In this document: in pieces, positions 6,564-12,901 of the stretch
Layout: each line of letters starts with the position of its first letter
How positions within the stretch are numbered: position 1 is the stretch's first letter
Source of the DNA: CAZMCT01 sp964564785
Lineage (GTDB): Bacteria > Planctomycetota > Phycisphaerae > UBA1845 > Fen-1342
Length of the DNA: 12,901 nt
Assembly (NCBI GenBank): GCA_964564785.1
Contig: CAZMCT010000115.1
Location: 1-12,901 of the forward strand
Reading direction: 5' to 3'
Notes under the pieces: model-generated
What the model was told of the DNA's origin: nothing
What the model saw: the letters and a program-made list of their open reading frames with translations, nothing else
Database searches by the model: none
Position numbers and translations under genes: made by a program

Positions 6564-6703
6564 TGGGCCGACGAGCCGTCGGCCGCGACGGGTCGATTCG
6601 CGGACTCGGCCGACGAGCCGTCGGCCGCTACGGGGGATACGAGTTGTAGCGGCCTGCGGCTCGCAGGCCGATGGTATTCGGCCGACGAGCCGTCGGCTGC
6701 TGC
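6564..6703. repeat. Array of four REP/BIME-like palindromes between convergent genes
   Basis: Three direct copies of a 26-base unit occupy 6564-6589, 6606-6631 and 6678-6703, with one inverted copy at 6646-6671. The core of the direct copies is GGCCGACGAGCCGTCGGCC (last base T in the third), an 8-bp stem with an AGC loop. The inverted copy, read on the minus strand, has CGGCCTGCG-AGC-CGCAGGCCG. Relative to the others, two stem positions changed from GA to TG and their partners from TC to CA, so pairing is kept. Direct copies are followed by a GC(T/G)AC- or TGCTGC-type tail and GGG. The array sits between the hsp20 operon and pckA, which converge, so it may protect or terminate both transcripts. 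No transposase is present in the window. Confidence 0.85.
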
Positions 6704-6738
6704 GGGACGTCGGTCGCTACGCTTCGCCGCAACGTGCA

Positions 6739-8391
6739 TTAGAGCTGTGACAGGCGTTTCGGCCCGGCCGCGGCGACCTCTTCGGGGCAGCCGCCGGCGA
6801 AGAGCTTGAAATTCTCGATGAAGCGGGCGGCCAGGGCGTCGTATTTCTTCCAGTACTCGTCCTTGTTGCCCCACGTGCTGGCCGGGTCGAGGACATCGGC
6901 CGGGACGTCGGGGCAGGCGGTCGGCACCTCGAAGCCGAAGAGCTTGTCTTTGCGGTACTCGACCTTCGCGAGCTTGCCGTCGAGGGCTGCGTTCAGCAGG
7001 GCCCGCGTGTGGCGGATGCTGATGCGTTTGCCGATCCCGAACGAGCCGCCGGTCCAGCCGGTGTTGACCAGCCAGCAGGAGCAGCCGTACTTGGCCATTC
7101 TCTGCCGCAGCAGGTCGGCGTAGACGAAGGGGTGGTGGACCATGAACGGTCCGCCGAAGCAGGTGCTGAAGGTGATCTGCGGCTCAATGCCCAAGCCGAT
7201 CTCGGTGCCGGCGATCTTCGAGGTGTAGCCGCTGATGAAGTGATACATGGCCTGGTGGGGGCTGAGCCGTGCGATGGGGGGCAGCACGCCCGATGCGTCG
7301 CAGGTCAGGAAGATCACGTTGCGGGGATGCGTGCGGGTGTACTTTTCGGGCACGGCGTTGGGGATGAACTCGAGCGGGTAGCTGGCCCGCGTGTTCTCCG
7401 TGAGCCGGTCGTCGTTCAGGTCGATTTTCCGCGTCGTGGGATCGTACACCACGTTTTCGAGGATGGCCCCGAAGCGGTGGATCGCCGACCAGATCTGCGG
7501 CTCGTGCTCGGCTGACAGGCGGATCACCTTGGCGTAACAGCCGCCCTCGAAGTTGAACACGCCCTCGTCGCTCCAGCCGTGCTCGTCGTCGCCGATCAGC
7601 CGCCGCTGCGGATCGGCCGACAGCGTGGTCTTGCCCGTGCCCGACAGGCCGAAGAACAGGGCCGCATCCCCCGCCGCCCCGACGTTGGCCGAGCAGTGCA
7701 TCGCCAGCACGCCTTCGTTCGGCAGCAGGAAGTTCAGGATCGTGAAGACGCTCTTCTTGATTTCGCCGGCGTACGCGCTGTTGGCCACGATCGCCAGCCG
7801 CTGCCCGAAGTTCAGCACGATCGCGGTCTCGCTCCGCGTGCCGTCGATGCGCGTGTCGCACTTGAAGCCCGGCAGGGCGAGGATCGTGAAGTCGGGCACG
7901 AACGTGCGGGCCTCCTCGCGCGTCTGCACCGGAATGAACATGTTCCGCGCGAAGAGGCTGTGCCAGGCCTTCTCGGTGATCACCCGGATCGGCATGCGGT
8001 AGGCCGGGTCGGCCCCCGCATAGCAGTCCTGGACGTACAGCTCTTCGCCGATCAGGTACGCCTGCACGCGGGCCAGCAGGGCGTTGAACTTGTCCGCGCT
8101 GAACGGCCGGTTGTATTCGCCCCACCAGATCTTGTCGGCGGTGGATTCCTCCTGCACGATAAACTTGTCGGCGGCGGCCCGGGCGGTGTGCTGGCCGGTA
8201 TTGACCAGCAGGGCGCCGCCGGCGACGAGCTTGGCCTCGTTGCGGAAGATGGCCTCCTCGGAGAGGGCTTCGCCGGGCAAGTTCCAGAAGACCTTCTCGA
8301 GGTGGACCAAACCGAGGTTGTGCAGCTTGTGGTCGCTGGCCAGATCGCCGGCCTGCTTGGAGGCGGGCGTATCGAATTCGAGGTATTTCAT
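6739..8391 (-). CDS. pckA: Phosphoenolpyruvate carboxykinase (ATP), EC 4.1.1.49
   Basis: This cytoplasmic enzyme converts oxaloacetate and ATP to phosphoenolpyruvate, CO2 and ADP, the committed step from the TCA cycle into gluconeogenesis. The 550 residues match the ATP-type family length. ATG 8391 follows GGAG (complement of 8398-8401) by 6 bases. Key motifs are Y207 and K212/K213 in YAGEIKK, H232 in MHCSANVG, the P-loop FGLSGTGKTTLSADP with K254 and T255, the metal-binding LIGDDEHGW with D268 and D269, FEGGCYAK, TENTRASYP and NTGWTGGSFGIGKRISI near the end. One oddity: the N-terminal T-G-R-S-P-K-D-K segment reads T-A-R-A-A-A-D-K at 69-76. The substrate-binding Arg (R71) stays, but its neighbours are alanines. 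An aminotransferase gene lies 183 bases upstream on the same strand, which fits an amino-acid-to-PEP route. Confidence 0.97.
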   Translation of the reverse strand: MKYLEFDTPASKQAGDLASDHKLHNLGLVHLEKVFWNLPGEALSEEAIFRNEAKLVAGGALLVNTGQHTARAAADKFIVQEESTADKIWWGEYNRPFSADKFNALLARVQAYLIGEELYVQDCYAGADPAYRMPIRVITEKAWHSLFARNMFIPVQTREEARTFVPDFTILALPGFKCDTRIDGTRSETAIVLNFGQRLAIVANSAYAGEIKKSVFTILNFLLPNEGVLAMHCSANVGAAGDAALFFGLSGTGKTTLSADPQRRLIGDDEHGWSDEGVFNFEGGCYAKVIRLSAEHEPQIWSAIHRFGAILENVVYDPTTRKIDLNDDRLTENTRASYPLEFIPNAVPEKYTRTHPRNVIFLTCDASGVLPPIARLSPHQAMYHFISGYTSKIAGTEIGLGIEPQITFSTCFGGPFMVHHPFVYADLLRQRMAKYGCSCWLVNTGWTGGSFGIGKRISIRHTRALLNAALDGKLAKVEYRKDKLFGFEVPTACPDVPADVLDPASTWGNKDEYWKKYDALAARFIENFKLFAGGCPEEVAAAGPKRLSQL

Positions 8392-8542
8392 CGGTGACTC
8401 CGTAAACTGCGTGGGGCGGCGCGTCTGCCGCGCAGCGTGCCGAAGCCGATCGCCCTGCGCGGTGGCGGCACGGGCTCGGCCTTCGACGGGGACGGGATCA
8501 TCGGTTCATGGCCTCCGTCCGTGCTTTCATATGCCTGTGCCG

Positions 8543-8563
8543 CCCCGGCCGATCGGGCCGGGG
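8543..8563 (-). terminator. GC-rich hairpin after the aminotransferase gene
   Basis: CCCCGGCC (8543-8550) and GGCCGGGG (8556-8563) form a perfect 8-bp stem around a 5-base loop, starting 11 bases past the aminotransferase stop on the minus strand. No T-run follows on the transcribed strand, so it may attenuate or stabilise rather than terminate. The remaining sequence up to pckA (8392-8542) holds its leader; I found no convincing promoter there. Confidence 0.45.
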
Positions 8564-8574
8564 CCGACCGCGGT

Positions 8575-9789
8575 TCACCAGTCCCGCACCAGCTTCCGAT
8601 TGCCCAGGTACAGCTCGTTCGGGGCGTTCGGGTCGAGCACCCACTTCATCCGCTCGATACCCTCGGTGATGTCCTTGATCGTGCCGCAGTAACTGATCCG
8701 CAGGTGACCGTCCAGGCCGAACTCGATCCCGGGCATGACCAGCACGCGAACTTTGTCGAGCAACTTGGCGGCCAGCCGCTGCGAGTTCTTGTCATAGGCG
8801 GAGAAGTCCGCGAAGCAGTAGAAGGTCCCGTCCGGCTTGCTGACCTTCACGCCGTCGAATGTCTTGAGCCGGTCGACCAGCACGTTGCGGTTGTTCTCCA
8901 GCGTCAGGCGCAGACTTTCGACGCTCGACTGCACGCCCGACAGCGCCCCCACCGCCGCCTGCTGGCAGAGGGCTGACGGCCCGCTCGTCTGGTGGCTCTG
9001 AATGTTCGTCATCACGCGGATGATCTGCCGGCTGGCCACCGCCCAGCCGATGCGGAAGCCGGTCATGGCGTACTGCTTCGATACGCCGTTTACGACGATC
9101 AACTTCGAGCTCTCGTCGAGCTTCTTGGCGTACTTGTAGCAGTTGATCGGCTTGCGGCCGTCGAAGATCAGGCGGTGGTAGATGTCGTCCATGATCAGCC
9201 ACAGATCGCGTTTCTCGCAGAACTCGACGATCTCGGCGATGAACGACTCGGGGTACATCGCGCCGGTCGGGTTGTTCGGGCTGTTGATGATCACCGCCCG
9301 GGTGTAGTTGCCGACCTTGGCCTCGATATCCTTCAGTCGCGGATAGAACGAGCCGTCCTCCGAATAGACCGGCACGCCCACGCCGCCGCACAGCTTGGCC
9401 ATCTCCGGGTAACTCACCCAGTACGGCGCGGGATACACGACCTCTTCCTGAGGGTTCAGGATCGCCTGGAGCGCGACCATGATCGACTGCTTCGCCCCGC
9501 CCGAACAGATGATGTTCTCGGGCTCGACGTGCCGGTCGTAGAACTCCTCGGTGTAGCGAACGACCGCCTTCTTCAGGGCCGGAATGCCGTCGGCCGGCGT
9601 GTAGCGGATCTCGCCGCTGTTCAGCAGCGCCGAGGCCGTGACCAGCGCGTCGATCGGCGGCTTGCTCTTCGGCTCACCCCCGCCCAGGTGAATCACCGGC
9701 TCACCCTTGGCCCGCAGGACCGCCGCCATCTCGTTCAGCTTCAGCGTGGCGGATTCGCTGATCGAACGTCCGATCTGGCTGATGCTCAT
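8575..9789 (-). CDS. PLP-dependent class I aminotransferase, aspartate aminotransferase-like
   Basis: This fold-type I enzyme moves an amino group between an amino acid and a 2-oxo acid. The closest resemblance I see is to bacterial aspartate aminotransferases (AspB-like), which link aspartate and glutamate to oxaloacetate and 2-oxoglutarate. ATG 9789 gives 404 residues, the usual size; an upstream in-frame ATG at 9852 would add 21 unrelated residues. The ribosome site is weak (GGGA, 9 bases upstream). Visible motifs are GGGEPKSKPP (37-46), SGGAKQS (96-102) for cofactor phosphate, SPNNPTG (170-176), D202 and Y204 in MDDIYH, the Schiff-base lysine K238 in NGVSKQYAMTGFRIGW, and the substrate-carboxylate Arg in HLRISYCG near the C-terminus. 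Substrate is inferred; aromatic or alanine-type transamination cannot be excluded. pckA follows in the same direction. Confidence 0.92.
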   Translation of the reverse strand: MSISQIGRSISESATLKLNEMAAVLRAKGEPVIHLGGGEPKSKPPIDALVTASALLNSGEIRYTPADGIPALKKAVVRYTEEFYDRHVEPENIICSGGAKQSIMVALQAILNPQEEVVYPAPYWVSYPEMAKLCGGVGVPVYSEDGSFYPRLKDIEAKVGNYTRAVIINSPNNPTGAMYPESFIAEIVEFCEKRDLWLIMDDIYHRLIFDGRKPINCYKYAKKLDESSKLIVVNGVSKQYAMTGFRIGWAVASRQIIRVMTNIQSHQTSGPSALCQQAAVGALSGVQSSVESLRLTLENNRNVLVDRLKTFDGVKVSKPDGTFYCFADFSAYDKNSQRLAAKLLDKVRVLVMPGIEFGLDGHLRISYCGTIKDITEGIERMKWVLDPNAPNELYLGNRKLVRDW

Positions 9790-9852
9790 TGTGCTTCGTC
9801 CCTGACAGCGACCAGGTCGGTCCGTGCCGCGCGGACCATCGGCAAACCACAT

Positions 9853-9881
9853 ACGCTAGCGATCGCCGCAGAAACCGTCAA
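9853..9881 (-). promoter_or_regulatory. Putative sigma-70-type promoter of the aminotransferase gene
   Basis: On the minus strand TTGACG (complement of 9876-9881) and TAGCGT (complement of 9853-9858) are separated by exactly 17 bases. Five of six -35 bases and the three key -10 bases (T1, A2, T6) match. The transcript would start near 9846, leaving a leader of about 57 bases before ATG 9789. Confidence 0.45.
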
Positions 9882-9898
9882 ATCACGCCAGCCACCGC

Positions 9899-9920
9899 GT
9901 ATCGCGGTATCGCGGTATCG
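9899..9920. repeat. 8-bp tandem repeat GTATCGCG, about 2.75 copies
   Basis: GTATCGCG stands at 9899-9906 and 9907-9914, followed by GTATCG at 9915-9920. It lies 17 bases upstream of the candidate -35 box of the aminotransferase gene, where it could be a regulator-binding repeat. It has the same unit length as the tandem repeat in the RND gene but a different sequence. Confidence 0.7.
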
Positions 9921-10004
9921 TGGACTCGCAGCCCGCGCCCCGACGCGCCGGCGTCCGTCGCGACCCGCGTCGCGCAACATCGCAGCAGCCCCTCCAAGAA
10001 GGCG

Positions 10005-10041
10005 GTTGGCTCCGCGTCAACCCCCGTCCCGGAGCGCCAAC
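10005..10041 (-). terminator. Bulged hairpin downstream of the MDR gene
   Basis: GTTGGC-TCCG (10005-10014) pairs with CGGA-(GC)-GCCAAC (10030-10041), ten base pairs with a two-base bulge and a 15-base loop. It lies about 80 bases past the MDR stop on the minus strand and may end that transcript, but no T-run follows. Alternatively it is another palindromic repeat with one copy here. Confidence 0.3.
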
Positions 10042-10121
10042 AACCCCTGCCCGCAGTGCCTGGCCCTTTTTTAACGCGCTGCTGACGGGCGAGGCGTTGA
10101 TGGGCTCAGCCTTCGCTGCGG

Positions 10122-11132
10122 TCAATGGACATGGACGATGATCTTGCCGAAGTGCTCGCCCGCCTCCATGCACCGCAGCGCCGCGGGCAACTCGTCGAAC
10201 CCGAACCGCCGGTCAATCACCGGCCGAATCCCGCGCTCGGCCACGAACCGCGACAGGTCCTCGAACACCGCACGGCTGTCCACCATGATGCCCGCGATGT
10301 GCAGCCGTTTCATCAGGATCAGACCGGTCGTCACCGACCCCTGCCGCCCGGTGAGCGCACCCAGCAGCGCGATCGTCCCCGCCGCGCGCGTCGCCTTCAT
10401 CGAGGCGTCGAGCGTGCCGGGCCCCGCGGTCTCGACCGTCAGGTCCACGCCCACGCCGCCGGTGGCCTCGAGCACGGCGTTTTCCCAGTCCGGCCGCGTG
10501 CGGTAATTCACGCCCCAGTCCGCGCCCAGCTCGCGGGCCCGCGCCAGCTTCGCGTCGCTGCTGCTGGTGATCAGCACGCGCGCTCCGAGCGCGTAGCCGA
10601 GCTGCACGGCGAAGATCGCCACGCCGCCGGTCCCCAGCGCCAGCACCGTCTGTCCCGGCTGCACCCGCCCGACCGTGACCAGCGCGCTCCACGCCGTCAG
10701 CGCCGCGATCGGCAGCGTGGCCGCCTGCTCCACGTCATAGCCGGCCGGGATCGGCAGCACCGCGTGCTCGGGCAGCACGACCTGCTCGGCCGCCAGGCCC
10801 GCGGCCGGCGTGCCCAGTGTCGTCAGCAGGTACTCCTGCTTGAACGGCCCGTCCACCCAGCCCGAGACGAAGTGCGACATGACGCGCTGGCCCGGCCGCA
10901 CGCGCGTCACGCCGGGGCCGATGGCGGCGATGGTGCCCGCCCCGTCGCTGATCGGCCGGGCCGGCAACGCCAGCCGCGGGTTGTACTGCCCGCGAATGAC
11001 CATCAGGTCGCGGTAGTTGAGACTCAGTGCTTCCACATCGAGCAGCACCTCCCCCGGCCCCGGCCGCGGAGGCGCCACGTCGACCAGTCTCAGGTTCTCC
11101 ACGCCGAACTGCGAAAGCTCCCAGGCGCGCAT
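10122..11132 (-). CDS. Zinc-independent MDR-family NAD(P)-dependent oxidoreductase
   Basis: This is a cytoplasmic medium-chain dehydrogenase/reductase of the quinone-oxidoreductase or alcohol-dehydrogenase-like kind. The 336 residues fit the family. ATG 11132 is set by GAAGGAG (complement of 11138-11144) five bases upstream. The N-terminal GroES-like half has PPRPGPGEVLLDV and ALSLNYRDL, where N39 stands at the place of the catalytic zinc cysteine in zinc enzymes. No structural four-Cys lobe is present, so a zinc-less enzyme is likely. The Rossmann half starts at VLALGTGGVAIFAVQL (GTGGVA at 167-172), and TSSSDAKLARARELGA suggests NADP preference through the serines and Lys. Substrates in this family are aldehydes, alcohols, enones or quinones; which one applies is unknown. 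It lies 111 bases downstream of the amine oxidase in the same direction, so co-transcription is plausible. Confidence 0.9.
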   Translation of the reverse strand: MRAWELSQFGVENLRLVDVAPPRPGPGEVLLDVEALSLNYRDLMVIRGQYNPRLALPARPISDGAGTIAAIGPGVTRVRPGQRVMSHFVSGWVDGPFKQEYLLTTLGTPAAGLAAEQVVLPEHAVLPIPAGYDVEQAATLPIAALTAWSALVTVGRVQPGQTVLALGTGGVAIFAVQLGYALGARVLITSSSDAKLARARELGADWGVNYRTRPDWENAVLEATGGVGVDLTVETAGPGTLDASMKATRAAGTIALLGALTGRQGSVTTGLILMKRLHIAGIMVDSRAVFEDLSRFVAERGIRPVIDRRFGFDELPAALRCMEAGEHFGKIIVHVH

Positions 11133-11157
11133 CGGATCTCCTTCACGACTCGATGGC

Positions 11158-11187
11158 GGGCGGCGATACGGGCGGCGAGGCGGGCGG
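11158..11187. repeat. 12-bp-period G/C tandem repeat in the gap between amine oxidase and MDR genes
   Basis: GGGCGGCGA occurs at 11158-11166 and 11170-11178, and GGGCGG again at 11182-11187, a strict 12-base period. The minus-strand transcript carries the C-rich version. It lies just upstream of the MDR ribosome site (11138-11144) and could be a simple slippage product or a structured or Rho-sensitive stretch. Confidence 0.5.
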
Positions 11188-11243
11188 TACGCGCGGCCGA
11201 CAGGACCGTGGCACGCCTCATCGTCGCGGGCTGTGGTGCTGGC

Positions 11244-12842
11244 TCACATCGCCAGCGCCGCCTCGACGCCCGCACGGGTCGCGATCTCCGCGGCCGCAGC
11301 GCGCCCGCTCTCGGCGGCGCCGTTCATATAACCCTGATAATCGTAGCTGCAATGCTCGCCCGCGAAGAAGAGGTTGCCCACCGGTTCGCCCTCCGCGCCC
11401 GCGATCGTCGTCCACTGTCCCGGCCGGTAGCACGCGTAGCTCGCTTTCACCCAGCGGTAGGTGGGCCAGTGGAACCGCGCGACGTGCGGGGTTGCGGCCG
11501 CGCTCAGGCCGGGAAACGCCCGCTCCAATCCCGGCAGCAGCCGGGCCGCCTGCTCGGCCGCCGTGCCCTGCCCGACGTCCACGCCCGCCCGGCCTCCCGA
11601 GTACAGCGTAAGCCCGCCGGCCACCCCGGGTTGCCCGCGGCTGTTGTCCCAGGCGAGCTGGTACGCCTCGTCGCTGAAGATATTGCCCGAGTAGCCCTGG
11701 GCGCGCCACACGCGCCGCTCGAAGCCGAGCAGCAGTTTCGCGTTCGTCCCGTACCCCAGCTCGTCGATCGCCCGACGCTTGACCGCCGGCAGCTCGACCC
11801 GCAAATCCACGTCCCGCAGGCGCGTGAACGGCAGCGCCAGCAACACGATGTCGGCCGCGATGGCCACAGTCGAGAACGGCCCGCGCTGAAACACCAGCAC
11901 AAAGCCCGCGCCGGCCGGCTGCACGGACACCAACTCGTGCCCCATCCGGATCTGCCCGTCGAGCTGCGCTGCCAGCGCATCGGTCAGCCGCTGATTCCCG
12001 CCGCGGATCTTGAACCGCTCGTCGCTCTCGCCGAACACCTGGAAACCGCTCGTCAGGTCCGTCCCGATCAGAAACACCAGGTTGAGCGACGACTGCTCGC
12101 CCGCCTCCAACCCGTATTCCGTTACGTATGCCACCTCGAGCAACTCGCGCACGAACCCCGCTGCGTCCACGCGCTCGAGGTACTCGGCCACTGACGTGCG
12201 GTCGAGCGCCGTTCCACCGCCGTCATCGCGATAGTCCACCACCTCGCCCAGTGCGTCGTAGTCCGCCGCAATCCGGGCCGCGACGGGGCGAAAGCCCGCG
12301 ATCACCTCCGCCTCGGTGTGGTGCCGACCGTTGAAGAAATAAGCCTCGGCGATCACCCTGTCGTCTTCGGCCGTATCGATGAGCTCGAGCCCCAGCTCCG
12401 ATGCCAGCGCCAGCATCTCGGCGTGGCCGGTGTCGATGAACTCCCCGCCCAGCTCGGTCGTCAGTCCGGGCCCGAGCAGGTCGCGGGCCGTGTAGACCCG
12501 CCCCCCGGTCCGCTCCGCCCCCTCGAACACGGTCGCTCGCAGCCCGGCCTGCCGCAGCCTGTAGGCCGCGTTCAGCCCCGCGAGGCCCGCACCCACGATT
12601 GCAATCCGCGGTCCGTTCGTATGCAGCGCGTCCAGCGTCCGACACCCGCCGAGCTTGCCGGCCAGCGCCAGCCCGCCGACGGTGGCCGACCTGCGCAGGA
12701 ACTGCCGCCGCGTGATGCCCCGCAGCCCTGCGGCCTCCTCGCCTGGTCGCCTCGTGGCCATGTTGCGGCGGTGCGTCAGGTTGGCCAGGTGTGCCAACCG
12801 CAACGCCCGTCGGACTCCGGCAAACAGCGCGGTGCGCGGCAT
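11244..12842 (-). CDS. FAD-dependent amine oxidase with twin-arginine signal
   Basis: This flavoprotein of the monoamine oxidase/L-amino-acid oxidase superfamily would oxidise an amine with O2 to an imine or aldehyde, H2O2 and ammonia. The ADP-binding G-A-G-L-A-G (84-89) follows a hydrophobic strand, and R-T-G-G-R-V stands at 111-116. The C-terminal FFAGEHCSYDYQGYMNG with C498 and AAESG is the second FAD-binding block. Lys in GTNAKLLLGFERR fits the lysine that positions the flavin-bound water in this family. A Tat motif (TRRQFLRR, RR at 45-46) precedes a hydrophobic segment ending KLGGC, possibly a lipobox with C67. ATG 12842 has GAGGAG (complement of 12850-12855) 7 bases upstream. It gives an unusually long 44-residue stretch before the RR; ATG 12761 would give a normal Tat length but has no ribosome site. 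Export and perhaps lipid anchoring are inferred. The substrate is unknown. Confidence 0.92.
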   Translation of the reverse strand: MPRTALFAGVRRALRLAHLANLTHRRNMATRRPGEEAAGLRGITRRQFLRRSATVGGLALAGKLGGCRTLDALHTNGPRIAIVGAGLAGLNAAYRLRQAGLRATVFEGAERTGGRVYTARDLLGPGLTTELGGEFIDTGHAEMLALASELGLELIDTAEDDRVIAEAYFFNGRHHTEAEVIAGFRPVAARIAADYDALGEVVDYRDDGGGTALDRTSVAEYLERVDAAGFVRELLEVAYVTEYGLEAGEQSSLNLVFLIGTDLTSGFQVFGESDERFKIRGGNQRLTDALAAQLDGQIRMGHELVSVQPAGAGFVLVFQRGPFSTVAIAADIVLLALPFTRLRDVDLRVELPAVKRRAIDELGYGTNAKLLLGFERRVWRAQGYSGNIFSDEAYQLAWDNSRGQPGVAGGLTLYSGGRAGVDVGQGTAAEQAARLLPGLERAFPGLSAAATPHVARFHWPTYRWVKASYACYRPGQWTTIAGAEGEPVGNLFFAGEHCSYDYQGYMNGAAESGRAAAAEIATRAGVEAALAM

Positions 12843-12866
12843 CGCTCTTCTCCTCGGACCGGCCGC

Positions 12867-12885
12867 GGCGCACCAGGTGTGCGCC
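12867..12885. other. Perfect hairpin upstream of the amine oxidase gene
   Basis: GGCGCAC (12867-12873) and GTGCGCC (12879-12885) form a 7-bp perfect stem with a 5-base loop. It lies 11 bases upstream of the Shine-Dalgarno of the amine oxidase. It may be a leader-transcript structure, an operator, or the terminator of a gene beyond the window. Confidence 0.4.
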
Positions 12886-12901
12886 CCGGCCTGTCCAGAT
12901 G

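Larger units (their letters stand above)
9790..10121 (-). other. Intergenic region between the MDR and aminotransferase genes
   Basis: This gap holds the aminotransferase promoter candidate, an 8-bp tandem repeat (9899-9920) and a bulged hairpin (10005-10041). A run of six T at 10071-10076 follows a weakly structured stretch on the + strand, but no + strand gene precedes it. Arg-rich open frames across it look like chance frames in GC-rich DNA, and I see no RNA gene. Confidence 0.5.

Noticed and set aside
6564..6703. CRISPR array
   Set aside because: Units are unevenly spaced (42, 40 and 32 bases between starts), one is inverted, and the units are perfect palindromes; no cas genes are present.
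6535..6750. Short open frames through the palindrome array, with repeated P-T-S-R-R or A-A-D-G-S-S-A peptides
   Set aside because: The peptide repeats are translations of the palindromic DNA units, with no ribosome site or protein family.
10125..12194. 689-codon + strand open frame opposite the MDR and amine oxidase genes
   Set aside because: It is antisense to two clear enzyme genes, rich in Arg, His and Gln, and has no domain; a typical high-GC shadow.

Overview
The window is a high-GC stretch of a bacterial chromosome carrying ordinary genes plus several non-coding repeats. The coding body is GC-rich (bases 2221-2280 count to 70% G+C). The first half-kilobase is poorer (bases 241-360 count to about 52-53%). 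My best but weak guess is a Planctomycetota (Phycisphaerae-like) bacterium. This rests on the GC content, a planctomycete-style starch-binding domain with the E..PNR motif, a twin-arginine amine oxidase and short tandem repeats inside and between genes. The genes alone do not prove it.

Layout, left to right. The window opens inside the 3' end of a TPR-like gene (2-193, +), followed by a small three-helix membrane protein (219-506, +). A secreted CBM20-type protein with a membrane tail (629-1438, -) converges on it. That gene shares a 219-base divergent control region, holding a 10-bp inverted repeat, with a large RND efflux permease (1658-5281, +). A REPIN-like inverted repeat (5330-5420) lies in the gap before a two-gene small heat-shock operon (5646-6080 and 6144-6542, +). 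The operon ends in an array of four palindromes, three direct and one inverted with compensatory base changes (6564-6703). From 6739 to 12842 every gene is on the minus strand. In transcription order these are a Tat-type FAD amine oxidase, a zinc-less MDR oxidoreductase, an aspartate-type aminotransferase and ATP-dependent PEP carboxykinase (pckA).

How the genes may work together. The aminotransferase (aspartate to oxaloacetate) and PckA (oxaloacetate to PEP) are neighbours on one strand and fit a gluconeogenic route from amino acids. The amine oxidase and the oxidoreductase may form an operon acting on an amine and the carbonyl made from it. The RND permease has no adaptor or outer-membrane partner gene in the window.

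I do not see a convincing new defence, biosynthetic or mobile system, and no tRNA, rRNA or CRISPR array. The observations most worth a second look are the covarying palindrome array, the four-copy 8-bp tandem repeat inside the RND gene (a candidate frameshifting switch), the REPIN-like element, and the CBM20 protein that seems to have a membrane tail where relatives carry an esterase domain.
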